Positions 17,803 to 29,113 of a stretch of 64,000 bases of DNA are shown here, piece after piece. Each line of letters starts with the position of its first letter. Position 1 is the first letter of the stretch. The notes under the pieces are model-generated. The model was not told the origin of the DNA. It was given only the letters and a program-made list of their open reading frames with translations, and did not search any database. Source of the DNA: an uncultured Gilliamella sp. GTDB taxonomy: Bacteria; Pseudomonadota; Gammaproteobacteria; Enterobacterales; Orbaceae. The stretch covers positions 1-64,000 of the forward strand of contig CALYPG010000009.1 of the NCBI GenBank assembly GCA_945271295.1, given 5' to 3'. The position numbers were made by a program, and so were the translations under genes.

Positions 17803-18753
17803 TTATTTGGTTGATTTTACTTCGATACGAAGCTCTTTAGGAATTTCAAAAGTAATATTTTCTAAAATTCCATCGGTTTCAATCAGTGAAGTACAACCTA
17901 GACTTTTTAAGTGATCAATGACTTGTTGTACTAAAATATCAGGCGCAGATGCACCAGCTGTTACACCTACAGTATCTACATTAATTAACCATTCTTTTTT
18001 TATATCAGAGGCAAAATCAATTAAGTAAGCATTTTTACTGTTTCGTCTAGCTAGTTCAGCTAACCGATTAGAGTTAGATGAGTTTTTGGAACCAACAACA
18101 AAAATAACATCAGCTTGAAATGTTAATTGTTTAACAGCCTGTTGGCGATTAGTGGTGGCATAGCAAATATCGTTTTTACGAGGGCTTCGGATGTTAGGAA
18201 AGCGTTGTTTTAACGCAATAATAATTTCTGCAGTATCATCAACTGACAAGGTAGTTTGTGTAGTAAAGCAGAGATTATTTTCATTTTTGACCTGTAACTT
18301 ATTAACATCATCAATGGATTCAACTAAATAAATACCACCTTCTGGGTTGTTATATTGCCCCATGGTACCAGCAACTTCAATATGGCCAGCATGACCAATC
18401 AAAATCACTTCTTCTCCGCGATAACTTGACCTCGCAACTTCCATATGCACTTTAGTTACTAATGGACAAGTGGCATCAAAAATACGTAATTTTCGCTGTT
18501 TTGCTTCTTCTCTGACGGCTTTAGATACACCATGAGCTGAAAAAATAAGAATGGTATTATCTGGTACTTCACTAATATTTTCGATAAAAATAGCACCTAA
18601 CTCTTTTAAACGATTAACTACATAGCGATTATGTACGACTTCATGACGGACATAAACCGGTGCACCAAATAATTCTAGAGCACGTTCAACAATAGTAATG
18701 GCACGATCAACTCCAGCACAAAATCCACGGGGATTGGCTAAAATAATTTGCAT
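17803..18753 (-). CDS. ispH: 4-hydroxy-3-methylbut-2-enyl diphosphate reductase
   Basis: Last step of the MEP pathway, giving IPP and DMAPP. The cluster cysteines lie at the E. coli positions Cys12 ([10 protein letters not shown]), Cys96 (DATCPLV) and Cys197 ([10 protein letters not shown]). The catalytic TQTTLS is present. Length is 316 aa. It is the last gene of ribF-ileS-lspA-ispH, starting one base after the lspA stop. Confidence 0.96.
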   Translation of the reverse strand: MQIILANPRGFCAGVDRAITIVERALELFGAPVYVRHEVVHNRYVVNRLKELGAIFIENISEVPDNTILIFSAHGVSKAVREEAKQRKLRIFDATCPLVTKVHMEVARSSYRGEEVILIGHAGHIEVAGTMGQYNNPEGGIYLVESIDDVNKLQVKNENNLCFTTQTTLSVDDTAEIIIALKQRFPNIRSPRKNDICYATTNRQQAVKQLTFQADVIFVVGSKNSSNSNRLAELARRNSKNAYLIDFASDIKKEWLINVDTVGVTAGASAPDILVQQVIDHLKSLGCTSLIETDGILENITFEIPKELRIEVKSTK

Positions 18754-18754
18754 A

Positions 18755-19240
18755 TTATTTTATCTTTTTAGATTTCTTAAAATTGCTGATAATAAACAGT
18801 CCAATACCAATACAAATTGCACAATCAGCAATATTGAAAGTTGGATAATGCCAATCACCAAAATTAACATCTAAAAAATCAACCACAAAACCATGATACA
18901 GACGATCAAATAGATTGCCTAATGCCCCACCTAAAATCAGTGATAATGAAAAATTTTCTAATTTTTTTAAGCGAGGATTGCGGTATAACATATAAATGAT
19001 TGCACCACTGATGATCATTGCAACTACAGCAAGCATCCAACGTTGACCCTCTAAAATACTAAACGCAGCCCCAATATTGCGTACATAAGTAATTGAGAAG
19101 AAAGGTAAAAGATTCACTGACTCGAAAAGTAAAAAATTATTTACAATAAAAAATTTACTTGTTATATCAACAATAAAAACAATGATTGCGAACAATAACC
19201 AGTAAAGTCCATTCTCTTTTTTCATATAGTGTATACTCAT
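18755..19240 (-). CDS. lspA: Lipoprotein signal peptidase
   Basis: Inner-membrane aspartyl protease that removes signal peptides from prolipoproteins. Four membrane segments are visible in 161 aa. The catalytic aspartates lie in GFVVDFLDV (Asp121/Asp124) and [11 protein letters not shown] (Asp139). [10 protein letters not shown] is the other conserved block. It sits between ileS and ispH as in E. coli. The YnbE-type lipoprotein at 40699 would be one of its substrates. Confidence 0.95.
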   Translation of the reverse strand: MSIHYMKKENGLYWLLFAIIVFIVDITSKFFIVNNFLLFESVNLLPFFSITYVRNIGAAFSILEGQRWMLAVVAMIISGAIIYMLYRNPRLKKLENFSLSLILGGALGNLFDRLYHGFVVDFLDVNFGDWHYPTFNIADCAICIGIGLFIISNFKKSKKIK

Positions 19241-19333
19241 GATTATGTTTCCGCCGACAATAGTCGGCGGGAAAAGTGTAACATTGCTATAATAGTTTTA
19301 TAGCTTTTTTATGCGTCAAGTAGCTTATTGCTA

Positions 19334-22141
19334 TTATGCAAAGTGCCTTATTTCACCTTTGCCGTGGATATTTTCTTCACATCGTTTGCATAAATGTGTA
19401 GTTGGATCGTTATCAACAGTATAATGCCAACAACGAGGACATTTATCACCTTGCGCCTTAGCTAACTCAATTTTGAGCCCTTTTATTTCACTTTGCACTG
19501 CATTGTCTGGGGCTGTCGATAATGGTTGTACACTTGCTTGTGAAGTTAATAATACAAAGCGTAATTCGTTTTCTAATTTTGCTAAAGCTTCGCTGATGTC
19601 ATCATCAGCATATAATGTAATTGATGCTTCAAGTGAGCTACCAATAACTTTATCGTTACGACCTTGTTCAAGAACTTTATTCACTTCACTGCGGATCGTT
19701 AAAATTTGTGACCAATATTCACTATTTAATGCTTGGTTTTCTGACAATGAAAACAATGATGGATACCATTCTTCCTCAAACACAAATTCTTGTTTTTGCG
19801 GTATTGGTAAATATTGCCAAATTTCATCAGCGGTGAATGATAAAATTGGTGCAATCCACCTCACCATAGCTTGAGCTATATGGTATAAGGCAGTTTGACA
19901 ACTATGGCGAGCAATACTATTACTTTTAGCAGTGTACTGGCGATCTTTAATAATATCTAAATAAAATGATCCCATTTCAATTGAACAAAACTGCATAATA
20001 CGTTGCACCACTTTATGGAAGTCATAATTATCATAAGCTTGGATAATTTGTTCTTGAGCCTCTTTGGCTATACTTACCGCCCAGCGATCGAGTACCACCA
20101 TATCATCGGGTTGCACCATATTTTTAGCTGGATCAAAGCCATTTAAATTGGCTAGCAAAAAGCGGGCCGTATTACGAATACGACGGTAACTATCGGCAGA
20201 ACGTTTAATAATTTCCTCGGAATAACTCATCTCACCAGAATAATCGGTCGAGGCAATCCATAAACGTAAAATATCAGCGCCCAGTTTATTCATCACTTCT
20301 TGCGGTGTGACGATATTACCGAGTGATTTAGACATTTTACGACCTTGTCCATCAACTACAAAGCCATGAGTTAAAACTTGTTGGTACGGTGCTTGGTTAT
20401 CAATTGCCGTTGACAGCATAAGTGATGACATAAACCAGCCACGATGCTGATCTGAACCCTCTAAATACATATCGGCGCTATGGCCTTCAAATTCAGGTCT
20501 GACACCAACAACAGAAAAGAATGTTGAACCAGAATCAAACCAAACATCTAAGGTATCGGGAACTTTGCGATAATCTTCAGCGTCCGGACCTAACAGATCT
20601 TTAATATCAGCATCCCACCATGCTTGAATGCCTTTTTGTTCGACTAGCTTAGCGACTTTTTCGACTAATGCTAAGGTATCCGGATGTAGTTCCTCGGTCT
20701 CTTTATGTACAAATAGCGTCATTGGTACGCCCCATGTACGTTGACGAGAGATACACCAATCAGGACGATTAGCCACCATGGTTTCAATACGTGCTTGCCC
20801 CCAATCAGGGATCCAACGCACTTGTTTGATCTCCGCTAAAGATTGTGCTCGCAGACCTTGTTTATCCATACTAATAAACCATTGTGGGGTGGCGCGATAA
20901 ATAACCGGTGTTTTATGCCGCCAACAGCATGGATAACTATGTTCGATAGTTTCAAAGTGTAATAACGTGTTATGTTCTTTTAATATTTCAACAACCACTT
21001 TATTGGCTTTAAATACAAATAATCCATCCAGACCAGCACCAGTTCCAGGTAAATAGCAGCCATTCCCACCAACCGGATTAGCAACTTCAAGTCCATATTT
21101 TAGACCAGCAATATAGTCTTCTGCACCGTGACCCGGAGCGGTATGCACAGCACCAGTACCTGCATCAACAGTAACATGTTCACCAAGAATAATTGGCTCG
21201 TCAAAATCGAAAAATGGATGTTTAAAGCGTAATAATTCTAAATCACTACCTTTGCAACTACCGAGCACTTTCCAATCACTAATACTGGCTCGTTGCATGA
21301 CTGATTCAACTAAATCTGTTGCCAGAATTAAACACTCTTGATCATTAATTTGTACTAATTGATATTCGACTTCAGCATTTAAGGCAATCGCGCGGCTAGC
21401 TGGTAAAGTCCAAGGTGTAGTTGTCCAAATTACCGCATAAATAGTTAGTTCAGTTTTGACGCCAAATTTATCGGCAACAGCTTGATTATCGGTAGCCTTA
21501 AATTTAACATCAATAGCTGGAGATGATTTGTCATAATATTCAACTTCAGCTTCAGCTAAAGCTGACATACAGTCAGTACACCAATAAACAGGTTTGGCAC
21601 CTTTCACCAAATGACCATTTTTAATTACTTTACCTAATGCACGAATAATATTGGCTTCAGTATCATAATTCATGGTGCGATAAGGATTTTGCCAATCACC
21701 AAGCACACCCATACGAATAAAATCAGCTTTTTGCAATTCAACTTGTGAAGCGGCATAATCACGGCAGATTTGACGAAACTCAGCGGGTGTTACTTTAACC
21801 CCTGGTTTACCCACTTGTTCTTCAACTTTTTGTTCAATTGGTAAGCCATGACAATCCCATCCTGGAATATACGGGGAGTCATAACCATTTAAGCCTTTTG
21901 ATTTGATAATAATATCTTTAATGATTTTATTAACAGCATGACCAATATGCAGTTTACCGTTTGCATAAGGAGGACCATCATGCAAAATAAAGGTTTTTTT
22001 GCCCTTTTTAACTTGGCGGATTTTACGGTAAAGTTCTTTATCATACCAGTTTTGTAACATAGCTGGTTCACGTTTAGCTAGATCACCGCGCATTGGGAAT
22101 CCAGTTTCCGGTAGATTCAATGTATTTTTATAGTCTGTCAT
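19334..22141 (-). CDS. ileS: Isoleucyl-tRNA synthetase
   Basis: Class I aminoacyl-tRNA synthetase that charges tRNA-Ile, with an editing domain against valine. The HIGH signature is KLHIGHA (63-69) and KMSKS occurs near residues 601-606. A C-terminal zinc finger is formed by CPRCWHY and CKRC. Its 935 aa are close to the 938 of E. coli. It starts 37 bases after the ribF stop, and a 93-base gap separates it from lspA. Confidence 0.97.
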   Translation of the reverse strand: MTDYKNTLNLPETGFPMRGDLAKREPAMLQNWYDKELYRKIRQVKKGKKTFILHDGPPYANGKLHIGHAVNKIIKDIIIKSKGLNGYDSPYIPGWDCHGLPIEQKVEEQVGKPGVKVTPAEFRQICRDYAASQVELQKADFIRMGVLGDWQNPYRTMNYDTEANIIRALGKVIKNGHLVKGAKPVYWCTDCMSALAEAEVEYYDKSSPAIDVKFKATDNQAVADKFGVKTELTIYAVIWTTTPWTLPASRAIALNAEVEYQLVQINDQECLILATDLVESVMQRASISDWKVLGSCKGSDLELLRFKHPFFDFDEPIILGEHVTVDAGTGAVHTAPGHGAEDYIAGLKYGLEVANPVGGNGCYLPGTGAGLDGLFVFKANKVVVEILKEHNTLLHFETIEHSYPCCWRHKTPVIYRATPQWFISMDKQGLRAQSLAEIKQVRWIPDWGQARIETMVANRPDWCISRQRTWGVPMTLFVHKETEELHPDTLALVEKVAKLVEQKGIQAWWDADIKDLLGPDAEDYRKVPDTLDVWFDSGSTFFSVVGVRPEFEGHSADMYLEGSDQHRGWFMSSLMLSTAIDNQAPYQQVLTHGFVVDGQGRKMSKSLGNIVTPQEVMNKLGADILRLWIASTDYSGEMSYSEEIIKRSADSYRRIRNTARFLLANLNGFDPAKNMVQPDDMVVLDRWAVSIAKEAQEQIIQAYDNYDFHKVVQRIMQFCSIEMGSFYLDIIKDRQYTAKSNSIARHSCQTALYHIAQAMVRWIAPILSFTADEIWQYLPIPQKQEFVFEEEWYPSLFSLSENQALNSEYWSQILTIRSEVNKVLEQGRNDKVIGSSLEASITLYADDDISEALAKLENELRFVLLTSQASVQPLSTAPDNAVQSEIKGLKIELAKAQGDKCPRCWHYTVDNDPTTHLCKRCEENIHGKGEIRHFA

Positions 22142-22178
22142 GCTGATTTATTCCAGTTAATTTAGTGGATATTATATT

Positions 22179-23117
22179 TCAATTGGTTAATTGTGCACTG
22201 ATCTGTTTTGCAGTGCAAACATCTTGTGTAATTTGTTGTTGTAATGCAACTAATGAGTCAAATTTTTTCTCGTCGCGTAATTTTTTAACAAACAATACCT
22301 CTAAATATTGCCCATAAATATTGCCGGCAAAGTCAAAAAGATTAACTTCTAAAATAGCGGTTTTACCTTGAATAGTTGGTCTTGTACCAATGTTGGCAAT
22401 ACCAAAGTAATATTGATTGTTGCACAAAGTTTTAACTTTAACAAAATACACGCCTTGTAGTGCTGGTTTTTTACGATGCAAGTGAATATTAGCTGTCGGA
22501 AAGCCTAATTGCCTTGCCAGGGCATTACCATGAATAACTCGACCCCAAATAGTGTAATCGCGACCTAATAGACAATGGGTTAATTGAAAGTCGCTATTTG
22601 ATAATGCTTGACGTACTGCGGTACTGCTAATGCGTAAATTATCCCAAACAAATGTAGGCATACTTTCTACAGTAAATGCATCATTGTGTGCGTATTGTTG
22701 TAATAGCGTGATGTCACCTTTGCGGTTTAATCCAAATCTAAAATCATCGCCAATAATGATATATTGAGCTTGTAGTTTATTTATCAACCAATCTTGAATA
22801 AAATTATCAGCTGACATATTGGCAAAGGTTTGAGTAAATGGAATCGCAATAATATAGTCGATACCAAGTTTTTCAATAAAGACGACTTTTTCTTGAAATG
22901 AAGTGAGGCGCGAAGGCGCATTATCTTGATTAAAAAACTCTAATGGTTGCGGTTCAAATAACATAACTACAGTTGGGAGGTTTAATGCGTTACCTTTTTT
23001 AATCAAATGATGTATTAATCGCTGGTGCCCTAAATGCACCCCATCAAAATTCCCCAATGTCAGGACACATTGAGTAAATTGATTTTTCAAATTAGCAATG
23101 CCACGGATAATCTTCAT
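22179..23117 (-). CDS. ribF: Bifunctional riboflavin kinase / FAD synthetase
   Basis: Makes FMN and then FAD from riboflavin. The N-terminal nucleotidyltransferase has GNFDGVHLGHQ (22-32) and ISSTAVRQAL. The C-terminal kinase has the LGFPTANI motif. Length is 312 aa. It is the first gene of ribF-ileS-lspA-ispH. Confidence 0.95.
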   Translation of the reverse strand: MKIIRGIANLKNQFTQCVLTLGNFDGVHLGHQRLIHHLIKKGNALNLPTVVMLFEPQPLEFFNQDNAPSRLTSFQEKVVFIEKLGIDYIIAIPFTQTFANMSADNFIQDWLINKLQAQYIIIGDDFRFGLNRKGDITLLQQYAHNDAFTVESMPTFVWDNLRISSTAVRQALSNSDFQLTHCLLGRDYTIWGRVIHGNALARQLGFPTANIHLHRKKPALQGVYFVKVKTLCNNQYYFGIANIGTRPTIQGKTAILEVNLFDFAGNIYGQYLEVLFVKKLRDEKKFDSLVALQQQITQDVCTAKQISAQLTN

Positions 23118-23327
23118 GAAAACAATATTATTTTTCTTAAGTAGCCAAGAATTATACCAATCTTTCTTGAAGATGCACGCAATATAAGACGGTTTTTATG
23201 GTTTTGTATACTGCATTTTATTTCATTTGTAACTAAATATTACGTGGTTACTCAGTGCTATATTCATAGCATCTAAACCGATTGATATTTAAAACGTTTT
23301 GTTAATAGCAAACATTCACTATGGTTA

Positions 23328-23987
23328 TTAATAATGAGTTAGAGCGCGTAAAAATTCTTGTCTGGTGCTAGGGTTAGTTTTAAATCCGCCACCTAATGCA
23401 GTGGTGGTGGTAATACTGCTGGAATCTTTCACCCCTCTTGCTTTGACACAGTAGTGAGTTGCATCAATTGAAACCGCAACATTGACAGTACCAAGTAACG
23501 TTTGCAATGCCACTAGAATTTGCTGAGTTAACCTTTCTTGCACTTGAGGTCGCTGAGAAAAAAATTCAACAATACGGTTAATTTTAGATAAACCAATTAC
23601 TTTATCTTTAGGAATATAAGACACGGTCGCTTTGCCATCAATTGTCACAAAATGGTGTTCACAAACACTAGTCAAGGTAATATCACGAACGGTTATCATT
23701 TCATCAACTTGCATTTTGTTTTCAATAAGTGTGATTTTGGGGAAATTCTCGTAATAAAGTCCGGAAAAAATCTCATCAACATACATTTTAGCTACTCGAT
23801 GAGGTGTTTCGGACAGGCTGTCATCACTTAAATCAAGTTCCATTAGTTTCATAATTTCGCGGAAATGAGACTCAATTTTTGCTTTACGCTCATTATTATC
23901 CATCGCTAAACGGCATGAAGGCGTTTCAAGATTTTTAGTAGCGAGAGCCATTTTTACTTTTTGTGCAGCAAGACTTAATTCTGTCAT
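23328..23987 (-). CDS. folE: GTP cyclohydrolase I
   Basis: First step of folate synthesis, from GTP to dihydroneopterin triphosphate. Zinc ligands are Cys109 and the histidines of CEHHF, with Cys180 in [26 protein letters not shown] and [12 protein letters not shown] are family blocks. The 219 aa compare with 222 in E. coli. It stands alone, divergent from polA. Confidence 0.96.
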   Translation of the reverse strand: MTELSLAAQKVKMALATKNLETPSCRLAMDNNERKAKIESHFREIMKLMELDLSDDSLSETPHRVAKMYVDEIFSGLYYENFPKITLIENKMQVDEMITVRDITLTSVCEHHFVTIDGKATVSYIPKDKVIGLSKINRIVEFFSQRPQVQERLTQQILVALQTLLGTVNVAVSIDATHYCVKARGVKDSSSITTTTALGGGFKTNPSTRQEFLRALTHY

Positions 23988-24179
23988 TTATCCGATACTC
24001 GAGCGAAAATAGATGTCGCATTATATAACACTCACATTGCAATATACAGTTTTACTCATGTTGCTTTACTAAAACATTAGTCAAACCTAAAACCATTGGT
24101 ATAGTGGAGGATAATAACCATATTATGCTTAAATTAGGTTATAATGGAGATTATATTGAATAACGGTCAGGTAACCATA

Positions 24180-26954
24180 ATGCCAAATAATACGCCAATT
24201 ATCTTAATTGATGGATCTTCTTATCTTTATCGTGCTTTTTTTGCATGTCCTCCATTAACTAATGCCAGAGGTGAACCAACCGGCGCTATTGTTGGTGTGA
24301 TCAATATGGTGCGTAGTTTACTTAACCAATACGACCCCACTCATGTTGCGGTGGTGTTTGATGCCAAAGGTGGATCTTTTCGTAATGAAATTTATAGCGA
24401 ATATAAAGCCACCCGTGAGGCAATGCCTGAAAATTTACGCCCACAAATTGAACCAATTCATACTATTTTGCAGGCAATGGGCTTGCCACTGCTTTGTATT
24501 GAAGGGGTAGAAGCCGATGATGTAATCGGCACACTAGCTAGACAGGCAGAAAAAGAGAATCTGGAGGTATTAATCAGTACTGGCGATAAGGACATGGCAC
24601 AGTTAGTTAGTGACAAAATCACACTGATTAATACCATGAACAACACGGTACTCGATCCAAAAGGTGTAATAGAAAAGTTTGGTGTACCCCCAGAAAAAAT
24701 TATCGATTATTTGGCGTTAAGAGGGGATACCTCTGATAATATTCCAGGAGTTCCTGGCGTGGGGGAAAAAACGGCGCAAAGTTTATTAACCGAGTTTAAT
24801 AGCGTTACTGATATTTATGCCAACTTAGATCAGATTGAAAAATTGTCAATTCGTGGTGCTAAATCTTTAAAACAAAAATTAATTGATAATCAGGAGAATG
24901 CTGAGCTTTCCTATTTATTAGCTACGATAAAAACTGACGTTGCACTAGATTTTACCAATGAACAATTGCTGATTAATGATATTGATGTTAAAGCCTTAGC
25001 GGAGCTATTTGCTTATTATGGTTTTCATCGTTGGCAAAAAGATCTGGCTTCAGGTTCATTTTTAAAACAGCAAAAAGGTACAGCTGAAGTTAAGGATGAT
25101 TTATCTTTACATAATTTGGATAACAAATCAGCCATATCGAAAAAAGAAACTGATTACCAATGCATATTAACTAGTGAGCAGTTAGATAATTGGATAACTA
25201 AACTAACTCAAAGTCAGCAATTTGCTTTTGATACTGAAACTGATAATGTCGATCATGTTCATGCTAAATTAATCGGTATATCCTTGAGTGTTGAGCCTCA
25301 TCAGGCTGCTTACATACCATTAAATCACCAATATCTAGGCGTACCACAGCAACTACCACTAGCAGAGGTATTAGCTAAATTAAAACCAATACTTGAAAAT
25401 CCAACCATCAAAAAAATCGCGCAAAATGCTAAATTTGATTACAGTGTACTGGCAAATTACGGTATTAAAGTTCATGGTATTGCCTTTGATACTATGCTTG
25501 AATCTTATGTATTAAATAGTACTGAACGTCATGATATGGACAGTATGGCTAATCGTTATTTAAATCATAAAACCATTACTTATAATGAGTTAACCAAGTC
25601 TGATAAAAAACAAGTTACTATTGATGCTATTGATATTGAAAAAACCACTCAATATGCGGCCGAAGATGCTGATATTACTTTACAATTACACCATAAATTA
25701 TGGCCAATACTGGACAAAGATGAAAAATTAAACAAACTCTTTACTGACATTGAAATGCCGTTGGCAATTGTATTAGCTGAAATGGAACGCACAGGTGTAC
25801 TTATTGATGCAAAACAGTTAAATGCGTATTCAAATGAGCTGGCTAATAAATTAAAGGAAACTGAAGAACAATTACAATTATTGGCTGGTGAAAAATTTAA
25901 TCCGGCATCGCCGAAACAAATTCAAGCAATTTTATTTGATAAGCATAACTTACCTGTGTTGAAGAAAACCCCAAAAGGTGATCCATCAACTAGCGAAGAA
26001 GTGCTTAGTGAGCTAGCTAATCAATATGTATTACCACGTATGATTCTATTTTATCGAGGATTGGCTAAACTTAAAAATACTTATACTGATAAGTTGCCAT
26101 TAATGATTAGTCCACTCGATCACCGTATACACACCAATTATAACCAAATTGGTACGGTTACAGGGCGATTATCATCAAATGATCCAAATTTACAAAATAT
26201 ACCCGTACGTAACGAAGAGGGGCGACGGATTCGCCAAGCTTTTATTGCACCTAAAGGTTGTAAAATTATTTCAGCCGACTATTCACAAATTGAATTACGC
26301 ATCATGGCACATTTATCTCAAGATAAAAGTTTGCTTACGGCTTTTGCGCATGACAAAGATATTCACCGAGTTACTGCTGGTGAGATTTTAGGTAAACCAG
26401 AATCAGAAGTAACATCTGAAGAAAGAAGACGCGCTAAAGCGGTTAACTTTGGTTTAATTTATGGCATGAGTGCTTTTGGTTTGTCAAAACAGATTAATAT
26501 TGCCCGGAAAGAAGCACAATTTTATATTGACCGCTATTTTGAACGCTATCCTGGTGTACAAACTTATATGGAGCAAACTCGGCAAAAGGCTGCTGAGCAA
26601 GGCTTTGTTGAAACCTTATCAGGTCGACGATTGTATTTATCTAAAATTGCTTCAACTAACGGTATTGAACGTCGTGGCGCGGAACGAGCAGCAATTAATG
26701 CGCCAATGCAAGGTACCGCAGCTGATATTATCAAAACAGCCATGATTAGAATGAGTGAATGGATTAAAAATCAACCAACCGACACCATTAAAATGGTCAT
26801 GCAGGTACACGATGAGTTAGTTTTTGAAGTAAAAGAACAATTTGTTGAGCAATATTGTGCTCAAATTAAAACTATTATGGAAAACTGTTATCAACTTTCA
26901 GTACCATTAAAAGTAGATGTTGGTGTAGGTAATAATTGGGATGAAGCCCATTAA
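24180..26954 (+). CDS. polA: DNA polymerase I
   Basis: Repair and Okazaki-fragment polymerase with three domains. The 5' nuclease domain (about 1-290) starts PIILIDGSSYLYRAFFACPP. The 3'-5' proofreading domain keeps its acidic residues (FAFDTETDN, NAKFDYSVL, YAAEDADITLQLH). The polymerase domain has motif A DYSQIELRIMAH, the O-helix RRAKAVNFGLIYGM and motif C QVHDELVFEV. The start at 24180 (MPNNTPIILIDGSS) gives 924 aa and fits E. coli (928). An in-frame ATG 12 codons upstream exists but adds residues without a counterpart. Confidence 0.96.
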   Translation: MPNNTPIILIDGSSYLYRAFFACPPLTNARGEPTGAIVGVINMVRSLLNQYDPTHVAVVFDAKGGSFRNEIYSEYKATREAMPENLRPQIEPIHTILQAMGLPLLCIEGVEADDVIGTLARQAEKENLEVLISTGDKDMAQLVSDKITLINTMNNTVLDPKGVIEKFGVPPEKIIDYLALRGDTSDNIPGVPGVGEKTAQSLLTEFNSVTDIYANLDQIEKLSIRGAKSLKQKLIDNQENAELSYLLATIKTDVALDFTNEQLLINDIDVKALAELFAYYGFHRWQKDLASGSFLKQQKGTAEVKDDLSLHNLDNKSAISKKETDYQCILTSEQLDNWITKLTQSQQFAFDTETDNVDHVHAKLIGISLSVEPHQAAYIPLNHQYLGVPQQLPLAEVLAKLKPILENPTIKKIAQNAKFDYSVLANYGIKVHGIAFDTMLESYVLNSTERHDMDSMANRYLNHKTITYNELTKSDKKQVTIDAIDIEKTTQYAAEDADITLQLHHKLWPILDKDEKLNKLFTDIEMPLAIVLAEMERTGVLIDAKQLNAYSNELANKLKETEEQLQLLAGEKFNPASPKQIQAILFDKHNLPVLKKTPKGDPSTSEEVLSELANQYVLPRMILFYRGLAKLKNTYTDKLPLMISPLDHRIHTNYNQIGTVTGRLSSNDPNLQNIPVRNEEGRRIRQAFIAPKGCKIISADYSQIELRIMAHLSQDKSLLTAFAHDKDIHRVTAGEILGKPESEVTSEERRRAKAVNFGLIYGMSAFGLSKQINIARKEAQFYIDRYFERYPGVQTYMEQTRQKAAEQGFVETLSGRRLYLSKIASTNGIERRGAERAAINAPMQGTAADIIKTAMIRMSEWIKNQPTDTIKMVMQVHDELVFEVKEQFVEQYCAQIKTIMENCYQLSVPLKVDVGVGNNWDEAH

Positions 26955-27059
26955 TAACACTATCTACGATTGTTATTACAAAACACAGCAGGTTATGTAA
27001 CTATGCCCTTAAAATAGTACAGCAAACAAATAGGAAAATTCGCTATGATAAAAGCCAAA

Positions 27060-27521
27060 GAAGATTTGAATATGAAAAAATGACAGAGCACCAAATTGTA
27101 TCTATTTTAAAAAACAAGTGTATCGGGTTTATTGTGAATTAAAACTTAATATCAGGATAAAGCAGAAAAAACGAAACCCACCACCAAGCCCGGAAAAGTG
27201 TTCAATAATTGGGTAGGCGCACATGGCATAACTATAGATTACGTCAATCCGGGTGGTCCTTATCAAAATGGCTATATTGAACGATTTAATTGTACTTATC
27301 GAACAGAAATATTGGCTTTATATCTTTTTAACCATCTGAAACAAGTAAGGAAAATAACTGAGGAGTGGTTAACCATTTATAATACCGAAAGACCCCATGA
27401 GGCATTAAATAATATAACACCGCTTGAATATAAAATACCTAGCGTAATTTTCTATGTGAACTGTGTACTAAGAAAGGGTATTTACACTATTTATAGCATC
27501 CTTTTACGTCAGTCTACTTAA
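27060..27521 (+). pseudogene. IS3-family (IS407-like) element, broken remnant
   Basis: Fragments of both transposase frames remain. MTEHQIVSILKNK (from 27080) resembles the OrfA start. In another frame VYRVYCELKLNIRIKQKKRN (about 27119-27180) is a piece of OrfB before the catalytic core. From about 27198 the OrfB end follows: GGPYQNGYIERFNCTYRTEI and EEWLTIYNTERPHEALNN, which carries the last catalytic glutamate region. The core with the first two Asp residues is missing and several stops and shifts interrupt it, so it cannot transpose. Confidence 0.8.
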
Positions 27522-27684
27522 TGCACAATCTTTGTTGATAACTAGATTTTTAATTATAAATTATCCCCAAAAACTTGATTATAATAATACTATTTTCAAG
27601 TGTGCTAAGTTTAGGGGGGATTAAATATAACATATAGGAGAGGAATAAAATTAAAAAACTCATCAAGATTTGTTTCGTTTTTTT

Positions 27685-28110
27685 CTATTCATCTAAAAGA
27701 TCGATTGCCTCGTTAGCTGCATCTTTTATATCAATATTTTTTGATTGCAAAGATATTTCAAGCCCATTTCTTAACATTTCATCATTAAAATCAGCAGCCG
27801 TTTGTGTAACCCAATATCTTACGCTATCAGGTATGGTTATATCTTCAAGAACATTTTTAATCTCGTTTTTAACATCAGTATCAGAACATTGGTAAAAGAA
27901 ATCTTCTACTAGCTGATATACTCCCCATCCATCACCTTCACCGAAAGATCTTAGAAATAACTCAATTGCTTTTTTATCGGGGTTTTTAATAAAAAACTTT
28001 CTAACATCGTCATATTCATCAATAATCTCTTGAGTTAAATTGTTATCTGAAGGCATTGGTTGATGTCTTGATAGGAAATTCAAAGCATCTTCTTTAGTTG
28101 TAATAGTCAT
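27685..28110 (-). CDS. Hypothetical acidic helical protein, possible immunity protein
   Basis: Acidic protein of 141 aa without signal peptide or membrane segment. It appears all-helical, with repeating helix pairs (AIELFLRSFGEGDGWGVYQL, VKNEIKNVLEDITIPDSVRY, MLRNGLEISLQSKNIDIKDA) like HEAT-type immunity proteins. I do not recognise a named family. Two more small genes of the kind often found beside polymorphic toxins follow on the same strand, but no toxin gene is present. Confidence 0.6.
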   Translation of the reverse strand: MTITTKEDALNFLSRHQPMPSDNNLTQEIIDEYDDVRKFFIKNPDKKAIELFLRSFGEGDGWGVYQLVEDFFYQCSDTDVKNEIKNVLEDITIPDSVRYWVTQTAADFNDEMLRNGLEISLQSKNIDIKDAANEAIDLLDE

Positions 28111-28157
28111 CGTTTTAAATGTTGCAAAAGCGTAAATAATCTTCTTTATAATACTAG

Positions 28158-28658
28158 CTAGATAATATTGCTAGAGTGCCTATAAGGTATTTTATTTAAT
28201 TCAAATTTTCTTTCTTCAAATTTTTGTCTGTATGCCCCAAGTGTTGCATGATTAACTGAGCTATAACTATCTAATTCATCGTAGGCTTTACCATCATCTT
28301 CCCAATAACATAAAGGACAAATATCATAATTTCCCCGATTAGTTAACGTCAAATAACGACAACAAGGGCACATTTGCAAAATATCTTCATTTCCTACTAC
28401 AGAAAAATTTTCTTTGTATAAGACGGTGAGATATTGTTGTAAATATTCATTAGAATACCCTTTTAATTTCACATCAATAAAATAATTTAATAAAAATTCT
28501 TGAATAGAATCATCATAAACGCATGAATATTCAATAGTTTTACCTTCTTCATTTAGATAATCAGCAAAAAGAATATTATCGATATCCTTTTTTGAACATT
28601 GCGCTATTTCATATATTGCTAGATGAGTTAATGCCAATTTTTTACTTATTATTTTCAT
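28158..28658 (-). CDS. CPCC-motif cysteine-rich protein
   Basis: A 166-aa soluble protein whose C-terminal half contains MCPCCRYLTLTNRGNYDICP followed by LCYWEDDG. This is the CPCC cysteine-rich domain, probably a small zinc-binding fold (Cys97, Cys99, Cys100, Cys114, Cys117). The N-terminal 90 residues are helical and unassigned. Such proteins are often found in toxin/immunity neighbourhoods, and this one lies between two other small genes on the same strand. Function unknown. Confidence 0.7.
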   Translation of the reverse strand: MKIISKKLALTHLAIYEIAQCSKKDIDNILFADYLNEEGKTIEYSCVYDDSIQEFLLNYFIDVKLKGYSNEYLQQYLTVLYKENFSVVGNEDILQMCPCCRYLTLTNRGNYDICPLCYWEDDGKAYDELDSYSSVNHATLGAYRQKFEERKFELNKIPYRHSSNII

Positions 28659-28768
28659 TTATAAATATCATTTTTTGCTAAAAGTCTCATTACCCCCGAA
28701 AACTATCATTGAAAACATCTTTAATCGGAAAGGATAAGAAGTACTTTATGGCTTTTATCAATATAATA

Positions 28769-29038
28769 CTACTCTTCCTCACCATCTAAAAAATGATAAT
28801 GATCCATTGAAGCACTAGTAAAAGAACCAATAAATGATGGGAGTTGGTGTTTGTCTTCTTTAGGAATAAACAAATCGTGCTCAATTGCCCAATCATATAC
28901 TCCTATATCAATTGGGTATTTAGTTAACACTCCTGTCAGTTTATTTTTTTTTATCCAATTTTTTGCGTTTTCTAATGAAAAAAATAATCCAGAGGGAAAA
29001 CGCGCCATTGCACCATTGAATACCCATACTTCTTTCAT
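28769..29038 (-). CDS. Small hypothetical protein (DUF7710-like)
   Basis: An 89-aa protein starting MKEVWVFNGAMARFPSGLFF and containing TGVLTKYPIDIGVYDWAIEH. This pattern occurs in a small uncharacterised family often found as stray genes beside toxin/immunity islands; I recall it as DUF7710 but cannot verify the number. No signal peptide, no catalytic motif. It is the first of three small minus-strand genes. Confidence 0.6.
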   Translation of the reverse strand: MKEVWVFNGAMARFPSGLFFSLENAKNWIKKNKLTGVLTKYPIDIGVYDWAIEHDLFIPKEDKHQLPSFIGSFTSASMDHYHFLDGEEE

Positions 29039-29113
29039 AATATAATCTAACCCACTATTTACAAATTCTGAAATCCAAATTATTTTTTTGTGAATGTTGT
29101 CGAATAATTTGTC

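Noticed and set aside
26149-26745. Two open frames in another frame within polA
   Set aside because: They overlap the conserved polymerase motifs; coding constraint is clearly on the polA frame.
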